64,000 nucleotides of DNA, taken from contig NZ_JAVIFU010000006.1 in the NCBI RefSeq assembly GCF_031157315.1, positions 124,001 through 188,000 on the forward strand. Reading direction: 5' to 3'. Both the position numbers and the translations under genes were made by a program. The DNA is from Paenibacillus sp. LHD-38. GTDB taxonomy: Bacteria; Bacillota; Bacilli; Paenibacillales; Paenibacillaceae. Shown in pieces: positions 17,408-26,371 of the stretch; within the stretch, counting starts at the first letter, position 1, and each line of letters begins with the position of its first letter. The notes under the pieces were generated by a model. That model searched no databases, had not been told where the DNA came from, and was given only the letters and a program-made list of their open reading frames with translations.

Positions 17408-17423
17408 ATGTAACCCGTTACAT
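17408..17423. promoter_or_regulatory. LacI-type operator O1
   Basis: ATGTAACCCGTTACAT: perfect 7-bp arms with a central CC, identical to the site at 17540-17555. It sits about 30 bp downstream of the inferred transcription start. Confidence 0.65.
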
Positions 17424-17538
17424 GATCAGCTAGGCCTCTTCCTACAAAATAGTTATCCCATTGATACACATCAGAGTACCGTGCAGATTCACGTTCTGTT
17501 TATACCGGTCATTGAGAGTGTATTTATTTTTATCTAAA

Positions 17539-17570
17539 TATGTAACCCGTTACATGAAACGGGTTACATA
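17539..17570. promoter_or_regulatory. LacI-type operator O2 embedded in a 13-bp hairpin
   Basis: The operator ATGTAACCCGTTACAT (17540-17555) is repeated exactly from 17408, centre to centre 132 bp. It overlaps a longer inverted repeat, TATGTAACCCGTT (17539-17551) with AACGGGTTACATA (17558-17570), so the transcript can fold into a 13-bp stem with a 6-nt loop just ahead of the GH35 start. Confidence 0.65.
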
Positions 17571-17607
17571 TTTCTAGCTTTTAACCTATTTTGTTGGAGG
17601 TTATAAC

Positions 17608-20412
17608 ATGTTCATGGATATTGAAGCGAGAGCAGCCGTGCAATTTGATGCGGATGCCGTGAAAATTGGGGACACCTCACATATTTTGCTTTGCGCATCC
17701 TTGTTTTACTTCCGCATTCCAAGGGCGCTTTGGAAGGAACGGATGGCGCAGCTCAAAGCATTCGGTTATAACAGCATCGATGTTTACTTTCCGTGGAACT
17801 ATCATGAAACGGCGGAAGGGAAATGGGATTTTAGCGGAGAGCGCGATGTATCTGAATTTTTAGCGGCGGCGGCGGAAGCGGGCTTATATGTCGTTGCCAG
17901 ACCGGGGCCTTATATTTGCTCCGAATGGGATGGCGGCGCCTTACCAGCTTATCTGCTGACAAAGGAGCTGAAGCTTCGCGATAACGATGAGGGCTTCCTC
18001 AGCTATGTTGCGAAATGGTTTGACCGCATATTGCCTTTGTTGAAGCAATACCAAGCAGGAGAGGGCGGAACAGTCATTGGCGTTCAGCTCGATAATGAGC
18101 TCGATTTCTATGATTGCCATGATCCTAAAGGATATATCAGCGCATTGCGCGATATGGCTTTGAGCCACGGAATTACAGTTCCGCTGTTCGCTTGCGCGGG
18201 CCAAGGCGGCATCCTGCAAGCATCAGGGCTGGCCGAGAACGTTGTTCCAACCTGCAACTTTTATCCGGATAATCGTGAACTTGATTTCGAGCAGAAGGTG
18301 CTGCATTATAACGGAACCTTAGCGGGACTCGGCTACCCGCTGCTCGTAACGGAGACAAATCGGGCGCATTACCTGCTTCGCAGATTGCTTTCCTGCGGGG
18401 CGAAGCTGCTCGGTCCTTATCTGCAGGTGTCAGGCACGGATTTTGGGTTTACAAACGCCACGAACAATTGGGGCAAGCCGCTCGCATTCATGACCTCGGA
18501 TTATGATTTCGGCGGAATGATCTCGCCGGAAGGACATATTCGCGAGGAAGCCTATGAGGGTCGTTTGCTTAGCAGATTGATTACGGCTTATGGGGCTCCG
18601 CTCGCGGAGGCGGCAGCCGGAAATGGACTATCCACCGAATGGGTCTTAGCTGGTGACCGCTACCGGGTAGCAGGCCCCTACGCCCTGCAGCTAAAAGGCG
18701 GCGGAAGCCTTCTGTTTGTAACGAATTTGGATGAGCGTGATAAAGAAGTAGCCATGATGGCTGCCGATGAAGCGAATGCTCCCGCGGAAGGCGGATTTAC
18801 GCTTAGAGCGGGGCGGTCGCTGGCGCTTCCTTGCCAGGTTCCGCTAAGCCTGTGGGGCTTTGAGGGGCTGCTCGTGTCTTCGACCGCAGAGCTGTTTCTG
18901 GCGGAACAATCAACCGAAGGGGCTAATCTTGTCTTTCACTCGGAGGGAAAAGGCGTCATTACGCTTCAGCTCGATTCGAAAGCTGAGCTGAAAGCGGATC
19001 ATGCAAGGGCCGAATGGTCGGAAGGGCGGCTAACGATCGCGTTCGACGGTGAGGAGGACAGCTGCTGCTCGATTCTTATGGGGGATGGGCGTGAGCTAAA
19101 ACTTTTTATAACGGATAGAATGAAAGCGCTTTATATAGAGGGTATCGACGAGAACGGCGATATTCAACTTGGGGGGCCGTTCAACTATCCAGACATGCCG
19201 GAGACTGCGGCAGGAGAATGGAAGCTCAGCGTCTTGGACGCCGGCGCAGGACCAATGAACGTAAATCCGGATAACGGGCGAACAATACTGGAGCAGGCGG
19301 GTTACTTGGAGCAAACAGGGATATACCGCGGGTTTGCCTGGTATGAAGCGGCTGTTCGTCTGCCGGAAGGCAAAGCGGTGCAAGGCTTTATAGTACGGCA
19401 GGGCAGTGATGTTGTATCGCTTTATGCGGACAGTCAATATGCAGGTACGCTAACGCCTGGCGGGGGCAGCGCCTTCATTCCGTTCAGCAAAGAGCTGCAT
19501 GACGGAAAGCTGCTTGCCCGGGTGGAAATTTGGGGCCATTCAAACTTTGATGACGCGAGGCTTCCAGGCCTTCGTCTTCATGCGATGAAGGGCCTCGGAG
19601 GGGTGTCGGCGATAACGGAGACGAGGGACCTCAGCCGCAGCTGGAGCGTATACCGCGCGGCGGATCGGGCTTTGCGCAAGGAGCTCGTCGAATCACCCGA
19701 TGACAGCATGTGGCCGATCGTTAATTTCGGAGGCTGGATGTCTCCGGACCATCCCGCATTCGAATATTACCGGAAGAGTTTCCAAGCTTCTGCGGACGCG
19801 AGCTCGTGGACGCTGCATTTCAAGGGCTTACAATCCCTTGCCCGCCTATTCATAGACGGCAAAGAGATTGGAGCCGTTCATCCCTTCGATCCTTATATTG
19901 ATATTTCGGGGCATGTAACGGCGGGAGAGAAAGTAGTGCTCACTGTTTATGTTGAGCGGGTGCTTGGTCTTCCTTCCGGGCAGGTTCTCCTCTATGAGGG
20001 CCATGAGGCTGAAGGATGGACGGTAAGCGCTGCTGAAGAAGCGGAGCTGTTCGAGCATGCGGAAAGCGAACAGACAAATGCATCAACGAAGGAATTTCCT
20101 ATCCTGCTTGCGCCGGGCGAGACGGCATGGCTCTTTACTTCCACGGTGAATTCGGAGGCCGGCGCAGGCTGGCGGGCAAAGGCTGCCGGAACGGGGCTTA
20201 AGCTGACCGTATTTCTGGAGGGACGGATCGTCGGACGAATTTGGCTTCCGAGCGATGCGAACAGGCCCGTGTTAACGGGCGGCAGTCCGGATTCCTTTTA
20301 TTTACCGGGAGCTTGGTATGAGGCGGGCAAGGGAAGCTTGGCGATCATGCTGGAAGCTGTAGACCGGGAGCGGCAGGGACGATTGGAATCGATTCAATTT
20401 ATATCCGTCTAG
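17608..20412 (+). CDS. GH35-family beta-galactosidase-like enzyme
   Basis: 934 residues, no signal peptide, so cytosolic. The N-terminal TIM barrel is typical of GH35: FGYNSIDVYFPWNYHE, ARPGPYICSEWDGG, the acid/base candidate Glu164 in QLDNELDF, and the nucleophile candidate Glu249 in LVTETNRAHY. C-terminal beta-sandwich domains follow, including a jelly-roll with FKGLQSLARLFIDGK. It probably removes terminal beta-galactosyl (or related) residues from imported oligosaccharides. GGAGG 7 nt upstream defines the start. It is the first gene of an operon with two permeases and a binding protein, controlled by the upstream LacI protein. Confidence 0.88.
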   Translation: MFMDIEARAAVQFDADAVKIGDTSHILLCASLFYFRIPRALWKERMAQLKAFGYNSIDVYFPWNYHETAEGKWDFSGERDVSEFLAAAAEAGLYVVARPGPYICSEWDGGALPAYLLTKELKLRDNDEGFLSYVAKWFDRILPLLKQYQAGEGGTVIGVQLDNELDFYDCHDPKGYISALRDMALSHGITVPLFACAGQGGILQASGLAENVVPTCNFYPDNRELDFEQKVLHYNGTLAGLGYPLLVTETNRAHYLLRRLLSCGAKLLGPYLQVSGTDFGFTNATNNWGKPLAFMTSDYDFGGMISPEGHIREEAYEGRLLSRLITAYGAPLAEAAAGNGLSTEWVLAGDRYRVAGPYALQLKGGGSLLFVTNLDERDKEVAMMAADEANAPAEGGFTLRAGRSLALPCQVPLSLWGFEGLLVSSTAELFLAEQSTEGANLVFHSEGKGVITLQLDSKAELKADHARAEWSEGRLTIAFDGEEDSCCSILMGDGRELKLFITDRMKALYIEGIDENGDIQLGGPFNYPDMPETAAGEWKLSVLDAGAGPMNVNPDNGRTILEQAGYLEQTGIYRGFAWYEAAVRLPEGKAVQGFIVRQGSDVVSLYADSQYAGTLTPGGGSAFIPFSKELHDGKLLARVEIWGHSNFDDARLPGLRLHAMKGLGGVSAITETRDLSRSWSVYRAADRALRKELVESPDDSMWPIVNFGGWMSPDHPAFEYYRKSFQASADASSWTLHFKGLQSLARLFIDGKEIGAVHPFDPYIDISGHVTAGEKVVLTVYVERVLGLPSGQVLLYEGHEAEGWTVSAAEEAELFEHAESEQTNASTKEFPILLAPGETAWLFTSTVNSEAGAGWRAKAAGTGLKLTVFLEGRIVGRIWLPSDANRPVLTGGSPDSFYLPGAWYEAGKGSLAIMLEAVDRERQGRLESIQFISV

Positions 20413-20430
20413 TTACGAGGGGGAATTAGC

Positions 20431-21399
20431 ATGGAAACAACCATAGTCGAAAGGGAGCCGCAGAGGAAGCTTCAACGAATGAGCGGAGGCAAGATGAAAC
20501 GCTTCTGGAACAACAAAACGCTTCTGCTCATGTGCTTGCCGGCCATTGCCTTTTTTGTCATCTTTGCATACCTGCCGATGCCTGGCCTGTATCTAGCGTT
20601 TATTAACTACAATTACTCGGATGGTATTTTCAAAAGTCCGTTCGTTGCCTTCGATAACTTTCGTTTTCTCGTTATTAACGGTGATCTATGGCGGCTTTCG
20701 TTCAATACGGTGGCCTACAATCTGGTATTCATTGTTTTGGGGAACGTGCTGCAAATTTTCGTTGCCATACTGCTGAACGAGATCCGCCGCAAATGGTTCA
20801 AAAAAGTTACGCAGACGCTCATGTTTCTACCGCATTTCATATCGGCGGTGCTTATCGGCCTGATCGCCTATAACATTTTGAGTTACGATTACGGGATTTT
20901 GAACAGCATACTGGAATCATTCGGCATGGAGCCTGTAAAAACGTACTCCGATCCCAAAATATGGCCATTTATTATCGTGTTGACCTTCCTCTGGCAATCA
21001 ACCGGTTACGGCTCCATCGTTTATTTCGCGGCAATCATGGGACTCGATAATGAGATTATCGAGGCATCGGAAATCGACGGCGCGAACGCGTTCCAGCGCA
21101 TCATTTACATCGTGCTTCCGTGGCTGAAGCCAACCTTCATCATTCTGATGCTGTTCTCGCTCGGCGGCATTCTTAAAGGAAATTTCGGTTTGTTCTTCAA
21201 CCTTGTTGGAGCCAACAATACGGCCTTGTATCCGACGACCGATATTATTGAAACGTATGTGTTCCGCTCGCTAATGACGAACTTCAACTTCTCGATCGGC
21301 AGCGCTGTGAGCCTCTATCAATCCGTATTCGGTTTTGTGGTCGTCTTGACCGCGAACTGGCTTGTGAAAAAGACTTCGCCCGATAACTCGTTATTTTAG
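20431..21399 (+). CDS. CUT1 sugar ABC transporter permease, LplB-type
   Basis: 322 residues with six membrane helices and a ~30-residue cytoplasmic N-terminal extension. The EAA loop EASEIDGANAFQRI, which contacts the ATPase, is near residue 212. The sequence is of the LplB/YtePQ group that imports oligosaccharides in Bacillota. It follows the GH35 gene by 18 nt and precedes its partner permease by 12 nt. No ATPase is encoded in the operon, consistent with a shared MsmX-type ATPase elsewhere. Confidence 0.9.
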   Translation: METTIVEREPQRKLQRMSGGKMKRFWNNKTLLLMCLPAIAFFVIFAYLPMPGLYLAFINYNYSDGIFKSPFVAFDNFRFLVINGDLWRLSFNTVAYNLVFIVLGNVLQIFVAILLNEIRRKWFKKVTQTLMFLPHFISAVLIGLIAYNILSYDYGILNSILESFGMEPVKTYSDPKIWPFIIVLTFLWQSTGYGSIVYFAAIMGLDNEIIEASEIDGANAFQRIIYIVLPWLKPTFIILMLFSLGGILKGNFGLFFNLVGANNTALYPTTDIIETYVFRSLMTNFNFSIGSAVSLYQSVFGFVVVLTANWLVKKTSPDNSLF

Positions 21400-21411
21400 G
21401 AGGTGCCAGAT

Positions 21412-22323
21412 ATGGAAAACAAGGAAGAATCACGCAGCATTCGTACAGACGTAAGCGGTTTAATTGTAAAGGTATTCGGATATTTGTTCATCTCGTTTTT
21501 TTCGCTATGCTGTCTATTACCTTTCTTGCTCGTTCTCGGCACTTCGCTGACGGCGGAGGGGACGATCAAGAAATACGGCTTCAATTTTTGGCCGCGCGAC
21601 TTTAGCTCCTTTGCTTACAAAATCGTATTTGAGAATCCTGATCTCATTATCGGCTCCTACCTGGTTACTATGGGAATTACGATAGTAGGGACGGCCTTTG
21701 GGCTCTTCCTCGTAGCGATGACCGGCTACGCGCTGCAGCGTCCGGACTTTGGCTATCGGAACGGCATTTCCTTTTTCATTTATTTTACGACGCTGTTCTC
21801 AGGCGGGCTTGTTCCGTTTTACCTGCTCATGACGCAGTATTTGTCGCTAAAAGACAACTATTTGGCCGTGCTGCTGCCGGGACTGCTTAGCCCGTTTCTT
21901 ATTATTATGATGAAAAGCTTCGTTCGCTCCATCCCGCATGCGATTACCGAATCCGCCAAAATCGACGGAGCAGGCGATTTTACGATTTTCCTAAAGCTCA
22001 TTCTGCCTATGACGACGCCGGCTCTTGCTACAATCGGTCTGTTTATCGCACTGGGGTACTGGAACGAATGGTACAACTCGATGCTGTTCCTCTCGCCGGA
22101 TATGAAGTACCGTCCGCTCCAGCTGTTCTTGTATAACGTGGTGACGAGCGCCGACTTTATCCGCAATTCCTCGGCAGCGTCCAATGTGCAGCTTCGGGAT
22201 ATGCCGCTGGAATCCATGAAGATGGCTACCGCGGTCGTAGCGACCGGACCGGTCATTCTGTTTTACCCATTCGTGCAGCGTTATTTCATCAAAGGAATTA
22301 CGGTTGGCGCTGTAAAAGGCTGA
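21412..22323 (+). CDS. CUT1 sugar ABC transporter permease, YtcP-type
   Basis: 303 residues and six membrane helices, with the EAA loop ESAKIDGAGDFTIF near residue 184. It is the partner of the preceding permease. A GTG at 21403 lies in frame, but AGGAGG at 21398-21403 overlaps it, so the ATG at 21412 is the start. Its last codons are close to the solute-binding gene, whose ATG follows 77 nt later. Confidence 0.9.
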   Translation: MENKEESRSIRTDVSGLIVKVFGYLFISFFSLCCLLPFLLVLGTSLTAEGTIKKYGFNFWPRDFSSFAYKIVFENPDLIIGSYLVTMGITIVGTAFGLFLVAMTGYALQRPDFGYRNGISFFIYFTTLFSGGLVPFYLLMTQYLSLKDNYLAVLLPGLLSPFLIIMMKSFVRSIPHAITESAKIDGAGDFTIFLKLILPMTTPALATIGLFIALGYWNEWYNSMLFLSPDMKYRPLQLFLYNVVTSADFIRNSSAASNVQLRDMPLESMKMATAVVATGPVILFYPFVQRYFIKGITVGAVKG

Positions 22324-22400
22324 TGTGCCGAGGGCCGCTAAAAAGGCCACTTCACATAACGGGCAATGCCCGATTTATGAAAACAAAGGGGAGAAGTGCG

Positions 22401-24005
22401 ATGATGGGTTTCAAGAAGGTTTCCGCCTTGCTGATTGCCATGATGATGATCATCAGTCTTGCAGCTTGCTCAGGTAATAACGGGGAGAAAAACGAAGGCG
22501 GTAAAAATGCCGGAACAGGCAATAACGGCAGCACAAATACGGCGGATGGAAACAAAGGGGCGGATACGTCCAAGTTCGTCAAAGTCAGCTACGTTGTACT
22601 GGGCGACAAGCCGAAAAACGGGCAGTTCGAGAAGGTTTTAGCTGAAGTTAACAAAAAAATGAAAGAAAAAATCAATGCCGAGCTCGAGTGGAAATGGGTG
22701 GAGTGGGCAGATTGGCAAACCAAATACAACCTGCTGCTGGCGTCCGGCGAAGCGGTCGACCTGATTACGATCGGGACCGACTGGCTGGATACTTGGGGCA
22801 ATGCGCAGCGCGGCGCATTTATGAACCTGGATGATTTGCTGCCGGAATATGCGCCGCAGACATGGAGCTCTATTCCTGAGGAGGACTGGGCAGAGAGCAA
22901 GTATAACGGCAATATCGTACTGATTCCGGAAAACGATTACACGCAATGGGTTAACCACGGCTTCTTCTACCGCGGCGACTGGGCGAAGGAAGCGGGCATT
23001 ACCGATCCGATCAAGGATTGGGAAGGCATCGGCCAATACCTCCAGTTCGTAAAGGATAACAAAGAAGGCGTCGTTCCATGGGATGCGGTTGCATCAACAA
23101 GCACTTTTGGAGGCTATGCACAGTCCTACACGGATCATCTGGAGCTTCCGATCTCAACCGGTTATTTGCCGGTATTCACGACGAAATCCTATGATGAGAA
23201 ATTTACGGTAGTTAGTCCGGTGTTCGAAGATACGTTCCTGAATTTCGCTACGCTGATGAAGGATTGGGCGGATAAAGGCTACTGGCGCGAGGATGTGCTG
23301 AATAATAAGAATGATAACCGCTCTGCACTGCGTGCCGGCTTGTCAGGCCTTGATCAGCATCATACTCAAACCTTCGGCGGACTGCGCGTGCAGATGGATA
23401 AGGATCAAGCGGGCTCCGAGCTGCAAATGTTCCCATTTAACCGCACGGGCGGCAACAATTTGACTGAGCTTTCCATCACGCATGGCGGAACCTCCGTCGG
23501 AGCGCACAGCAAAAACCCTGAACGTGCACTTATGGCTTATGATCTCATCCGCAATGACGAGGAAATTTATCACCTGATCAATTACGGTCTGGAAGGCGTT
23601 CAATACGAAGTGAAAGACGGCAAACGCTTGCAGCCTGAAGGCTATGACGAAGCTAAGGATGCTTTCTACGCTGACTTCTGGGGCGGCCGCGTCGACAAAT
23701 TTGAAATCCCTAGCATAACGACATGGGATCAGTTGGAAGAAACATTGTACGCGGAATACGACAAAATCAAAAAGCCTTATCCTTATGGCCAATTCGTGTT
23801 TGATAAAACACCGGTTGAGGCCGAGCTTACAGCGATTACGCAAGTAACGGGCGAGATGGGCCCTGCGATTACGTACGGCAAAGCAGGCGATCCGGCGCAG
23901 GCTGTCGAGCAATTCCGCAGCAAGCTGAAAACTGCTGGCTACGACAAAGTGCTTGCCGAGCTTCAGAAACAAATGGATGCCTACAAGAAGCTGATCGAAG
24001 GTTAA
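22401..24005 (+). CDS. Extracellular solute-binding lipoprotein, LplA-type
   Basis: 534 residues: lipobox LAAC near residue 24, then a Gly/Asn-rich linker and a two-lobed type-2 solute-binding fold. Length and motifs (KYNLLLASGEAVDLITIG, NYGLEGVQYEV) match the large LplA/YtcQ-like proteins that feed oligosaccharides to LplB/YtcP permeases. GGGGAG 7 nt before the ATG at 22401 rules out the longer frame beginning at 22323. It is the fourth gene of the GH35 operon. The ligand is presumably a galactoside-containing oligosaccharide, judged from the linked enzyme. Confidence 0.9.
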   Translation: MMGFKKVSALLIAMMMIISLAACSGNNGEKNEGGKNAGTGNNGSTNTADGNKGADTSKFVKVSYVVLGDKPKNGQFEKVLAEVNKKMKEKINAELEWKWVEWADWQTKYNLLLASGEAVDLITIGTDWLDTWGNAQRGAFMNLDDLLPEYAPQTWSSIPEEDWAESKYNGNIVLIPENDYTQWVNHGFFYRGDWAKEAGITDPIKDWEGIGQYLQFVKDNKEGVVPWDAVASTSTFGGYAQSYTDHLELPISTGYLPVFTTKSYDEKFTVVSPVFEDTFLNFATLMKDWADKGYWREDVLNNKNDNRSALRAGLSGLDQHHTQTFGGLRVQMDKDQAGSELQMFPFNRTGGNNLTELSITHGGTSVGAHSKNPERALMAYDLIRNDEEIYHLINYGLEGVQYEVKDGKRLQPEGYDEAKDAFYADFWGGRVDKFEIPSITTWDQLEETLYAEYDKIKKPYPYGQFVFDKTPVEAELTAITQVTGEMGPAITYGKAGDPAQAVEQFRSKLKTAGYDKVLAELQKQMDAYKKLIEG

Positions 24006-24018
24006 TAATGATTTAAGC

Positions 24019-24070
24019 GATGCAGCGCAAGGGGAGAGCTTCATGCACGATAGTGTGCGTCTCCGCTTGC
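24019..24070 (+). terminator. Stem-loop after the GH35/ABC operon
   Basis: CAGCGCAAG and CTTGCGCTG arms flank a ~35-nt loop with its own internal complementarity (GAG/CTC). No strong T-tract follows, so termination may be weak or Rho-assisted. Confidence 0.35.
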
Positions 24071-24141
24071 GCTGTTTGGCGTTTAAACCCACTTTGGTCA
24101 ATTATAATCAAGTGGCGGCCTATGGTTGGTTAACCTCAGTA

Positions 24142-24155
24142 AAGTAGCGCTTTCA
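24142..24155 (-). promoter_or_regulatory. cre-like site upstream of the sugar isomerase
   Basis: Read on the minus strand, TGAAAGCGCTACTT matches TGWAARCGYTWNCW at 13 of 14 positions, about 70 bp ahead of the isomerase start. Confidence 0.4.
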
Positions 24156-24223
24156 GCTGTAATGCTACAATAAACCTATGAAAAGGTAAGCCAATCCTAT
24201 TAAATTACGAAGGCGGCGAAGGC

Positions 24224-24985
24224 ATGAATTTATCGAATATTGCTGTACAGCTGTACACATTGCGGGAATACTGCAAGACGGAAGCGGATTTGGAGCAGTC
24301 GCTGCGCAAAGTGAAGGAGATAGGTTATCAAGCGGTGCAGGTATCAGGCATCGGCCCCATTGCTTCGGAGAAAGTAAAAGAATTAGCGGACGCGGCGGGA
24401 CTTCGGATCTGCGCGACGCATGTCAGTCTGGATTCGCTGGTTAATGATTTTGATAACACGGTTAAGAAGCATAAGCTTTGGGATTGCAAATATGTTGGGC
24501 TTGGAAGCCTGCCGGACGAGAACCGCGGCAGCGCGGAGGGTTATTTAAGCTTTGCCAAGACGGCAACGGAGATCGGGCAAAAGCTCAAGGAGCATGATTT
24601 GCAGTTTATTTATCATAATCATCAGTTCGAATACCAAAAGTTCGAGGGCAGAACCGGCATGGCTATTTTGCAGGAGGAAACGGATCCGGCAGCCGTAGGC
24701 TTCGAGCTCGATACCTACTGGGTGCATGTCGGCGGGGTAAATCCGGTAGATGCTATCCAACAGGTGAAGGGCCGTATGGGGGTTGTCCATCTCAAGGATT
24801 TGGAAATCGTGGATTACCAGCAGGTATTCGCGGAGATCGGCGAAGGCAATTTGAATTTCAAAGCAATCATTGCCGCATGCCGGGAAATAGGCGTGGAATG
24901 GTACGTTGTGGAGCAGGATGTATGCAGACGCGATCCGTTTGAAAGCTTGGCGATCAGCTTCCGCAATTTACAGCAATATCTATAA
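24224..24985 (+). CDS. Sugar phosphate isomerase/epimerase, TIM-barrel (AP endonuclease 2 family)
   Basis: 253 residues. Xylose-isomerase-like barrel: AVQLYTLREY at the N-terminus, a likely metal/substrate set in IYHNHQFEY near 125, the metal-binding region GFELDTYW near 160, and VVHLKD near 188. Enzymes of this COG1082 group convert sugars, inositols or keto-sugars, or act in oxidoreductive sugar modification together with Gfo/Idh/MocA enzymes. One of those is encoded at 27328. It is monocistronic, ended by the hairpin at 25021. The exact substrate is unknown. Confidence 0.85.
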   Translation: MNLSNIAVQLYTLREYCKTEADLEQSLRKVKEIGYQAVQVSGIGPIASEKVKELADAAGLRICATHVSLDSLVNDFDNTVKKHKLWDCKYVGLGSLPDENRGSAEGYLSFAKTATEIGQKLKEHDLQFIYHNHQFEYQKFEGRTGMAILQEETDPAAVGFELDTYWVHVGGVNPVDAIQQVKGRMGVVHLKDLEIVDYQQVFAEIGEGNLNFKAIIAACREIGVEWYVVEQDVCRRDPFESLAISFRNLQQYL

Positions 24986-25020
24986 CCGAAGCGGCAGGAG
25001 CGGCTCGGTCATTGGGAAAA

Positions 25021-25052
25021 GTCAGATGCAGTCTTGCGTCTGGCTTTTTTTT
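25021..25052 (+). terminator. Intrinsic terminator of the isomerase gene
   Basis: GTCAGATGCA pairs with TGCGTCTGGC (two G-U pairs) and is followed by eight T residues. Confidence 0.85.
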
Positions 25053-25063
25053 CTATAAAAGAG

Positions 25064-25092
25064 TTGACACAATTCAATAAATTTATTATCTT
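25064..25092 (+). promoter_or_regulatory. Promoter of the LtrA gene
   Basis: TTGACA at 25064-25069, a 17-bp spacer, and TATCTT at 25087-25092. The -10 element lies inside the left arm of a large palindrome. Confidence 0.5.
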
Positions 25093-25118
25093 TAATTTAA
25101 GATATTTAAATTAAAGAT
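25088..25118. promoter_or_regulatory. Perfect 13-bp inverted repeat over the LtrA promoter
   Basis: ATCTTTAATTTAA and TTAAATTAAAGAT are exact reverse complements separated by GATAT. The element covers the -10 region and transcription start, the classic place for a repressor. MarR-, TetR- and PadR-type repressors use AT-rich sites of this size; none is encoded next to it. Confidence 0.6.
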
Positions 25119-25124
25119 TATGGC

Positions 25125-25163
25125 GCGCAGGCAGCAATGTTCATTGAGACATTGTCCCTGCGC
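25125..25163 (+). promoter_or_regulatory. Leader hairpin in the LtrA 5' UTR
   Basis: GCGCAGG pairs with CCTGCGC and, inside, CAATGT pairs with ACATTG. It ends 26 nt before the start codon and 8 nt before the GGGAGGAG ribosome binding site, so it could modulate translation or mRNA stability. Confidence 0.45.
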
Positions 25164-25189
25164 AATCTCTGGGAGGAGCCCGTGAACTG

Positions 25190-26281
25190 ATGCATGAAAA
25201 AAAGGTAACCTGGCTGGAACTGTTCTATGATTTGTTGTTTGTGGCCGCAATCTCGAAAGCTACGCATGTATTATTGCATGTCGAGCATGGGACTATTTCA
25301 TTGGAGCATTTGTCCAAATTCATTCTCATTTTCATTCCGATCTGGTGGGCGTGGGTCGGTCAAACGGTATATAACAATCGTTTTGGCCGTGACCTTTCCT
25401 CGCATCGGGTATTCATGATCCTCCAATTGTTTTTTGTCTTAATTATGACAGCCAGCTTAAACGTGGATTTTGATGCTTATTATATTCCTTTCTTTGTCGG
25501 CTATATCGGCTCTAGAGTGTTGACCGTCGTGCAATATGTGATCACTCAAAAAGTAGAAGTATCCAACAGGAAGGACACTGCTCGTTTCTTTGGAACCTAT
25601 TTCTGGCTCGGCATTATTATCTCTGCTTTCTCTCTCTTCTTTGATTCGTGGATTCGCTATGCTATTTTGTATGCAGGTATTGCCGTCGATATCCTCGTTC
25701 CTTTGATCGGAAGAAAGCATTTGGTGAAAACGCCTGTGCATACGGCTCATCTGTTAGAGAGATTTGCGCTTTTTACGCTGATTTTGCTTGGTGAATCCGT
25801 AATCAGCATGCTTTCGGTGCTGCAATCCGCTGAATTAACGGGATCCTCCATTCTGTTTGCCGCGATGGCGTTTGTATTGGTTATAGGCATATGGTGGCAG
25901 TATTTCGAGAACGTGGAGAAGAATGTGGATAAAGCAAAACGGACGGCAGGTCAGACCATCATGTACGGGCATCTGTTCATCTATTTGTCGCTAAGCATGA
26001 TTGCGGCTTCCATTCAGCTCTTGTTTCTGAACCAGCTCGAATATTTCTTTATGCTTGGCTTTGTCTTCGGATCCGTGCTGCTATATTTCGGGTCGGTTAT
26101 GTTCGTCCTGTATGCTTATCGTTTCGAGCATCTTAAGCCAAAGCTTAGCATGGTTCTTTCGTTAACGGGATTGCTTGGCGCGTTGTTTGCCTTGAATTTT
26201 TTTATGACAGCCTCTCCTCATGTCATCCTGGGCGAAATCATGGTTTTCTTTATCGTTTTTGCCAAAGCAACGCATCGGTAA
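25190..26281 (+). CDS. ltrA: Low temperature requirement protein A (LtrA) family membrane protein
   Basis: 363 residues, about ten membrane helices. The N-terminal signature VTWLELFYDLLFVAAI, with conserved WLELFYDL, and ESVISM in the middle define the LtrA family (PF06772). The name comes from a Listeria mutant impaired in cold growth; the biochemical function is not established. It stands alone behind a promoter with a large palindrome and a leader hairpin, so it is probably regulated by a repressor. Confidence 0.88.
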   Translation: MHEKKVTWLELFYDLLFVAAISKATHVLLHVEHGTISLEHLSKFILIFIPIWWAWVGQTVYNNRFGRDLSSHRVFMILQLFFVLIMTASLNVDFDAYYIPFFVGYIGSRVLTVVQYVITQKVEVSNRKDTARFFGTYFWLGIIISAFSLFFDSWIRYAILYAGIAVDILVPLIGRKHLVKTPVHTAHLLERFALFTLILLGESVISMLSVLQSAELTGSSILFAAMAFVLVIGIWWQYFENVEKNVDKAKRTAGQTIMYGHLFIYLSLSMIAASIQLLFLNQLEYFFMLGFVFGSVLLYFGSVMFVLYAYRFEHLKPKLSMVLSLTGLLGALFALNFFMTASPHVILGEIMVFFIVFAKATHR

Positions 26282-26319
26282 GAGGAATAGTAATTGTTTT
26301 TAAGGGAAGCTATATGCCT

Positions 26320-26333
26320 TGAAAACGTTTATA
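26320..26333 (+). promoter_or_regulatory. cre-like site upstream of the ThuA gene
   Basis: TGAAAACGTTTATA matches the cre consensus at 13 of 14 positions, 39 bp before the ThuA start codon. Confidence 0.45.
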
Positions 26334-26371
26334 ATTTGAAGAAACACAACTGTAGAAGCGAGGAAAAGAAA

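Noticed and set aside
23343..24101. 252-codon open frame on the minus strand
   Set aside because: It lies wholly opposite the solute-binding lipoprotein gene, has no ribosome binding site and an arginine/leucine-skewed composition typical of antisense shadow frames.
25088..25118. Large palindrome read as a terminator for the isomerase gene
   Set aside because: The isomerase already has a T-tract hairpin at 25021-25052, and the palindrome overlaps a -10 element, so an operator is more likely.
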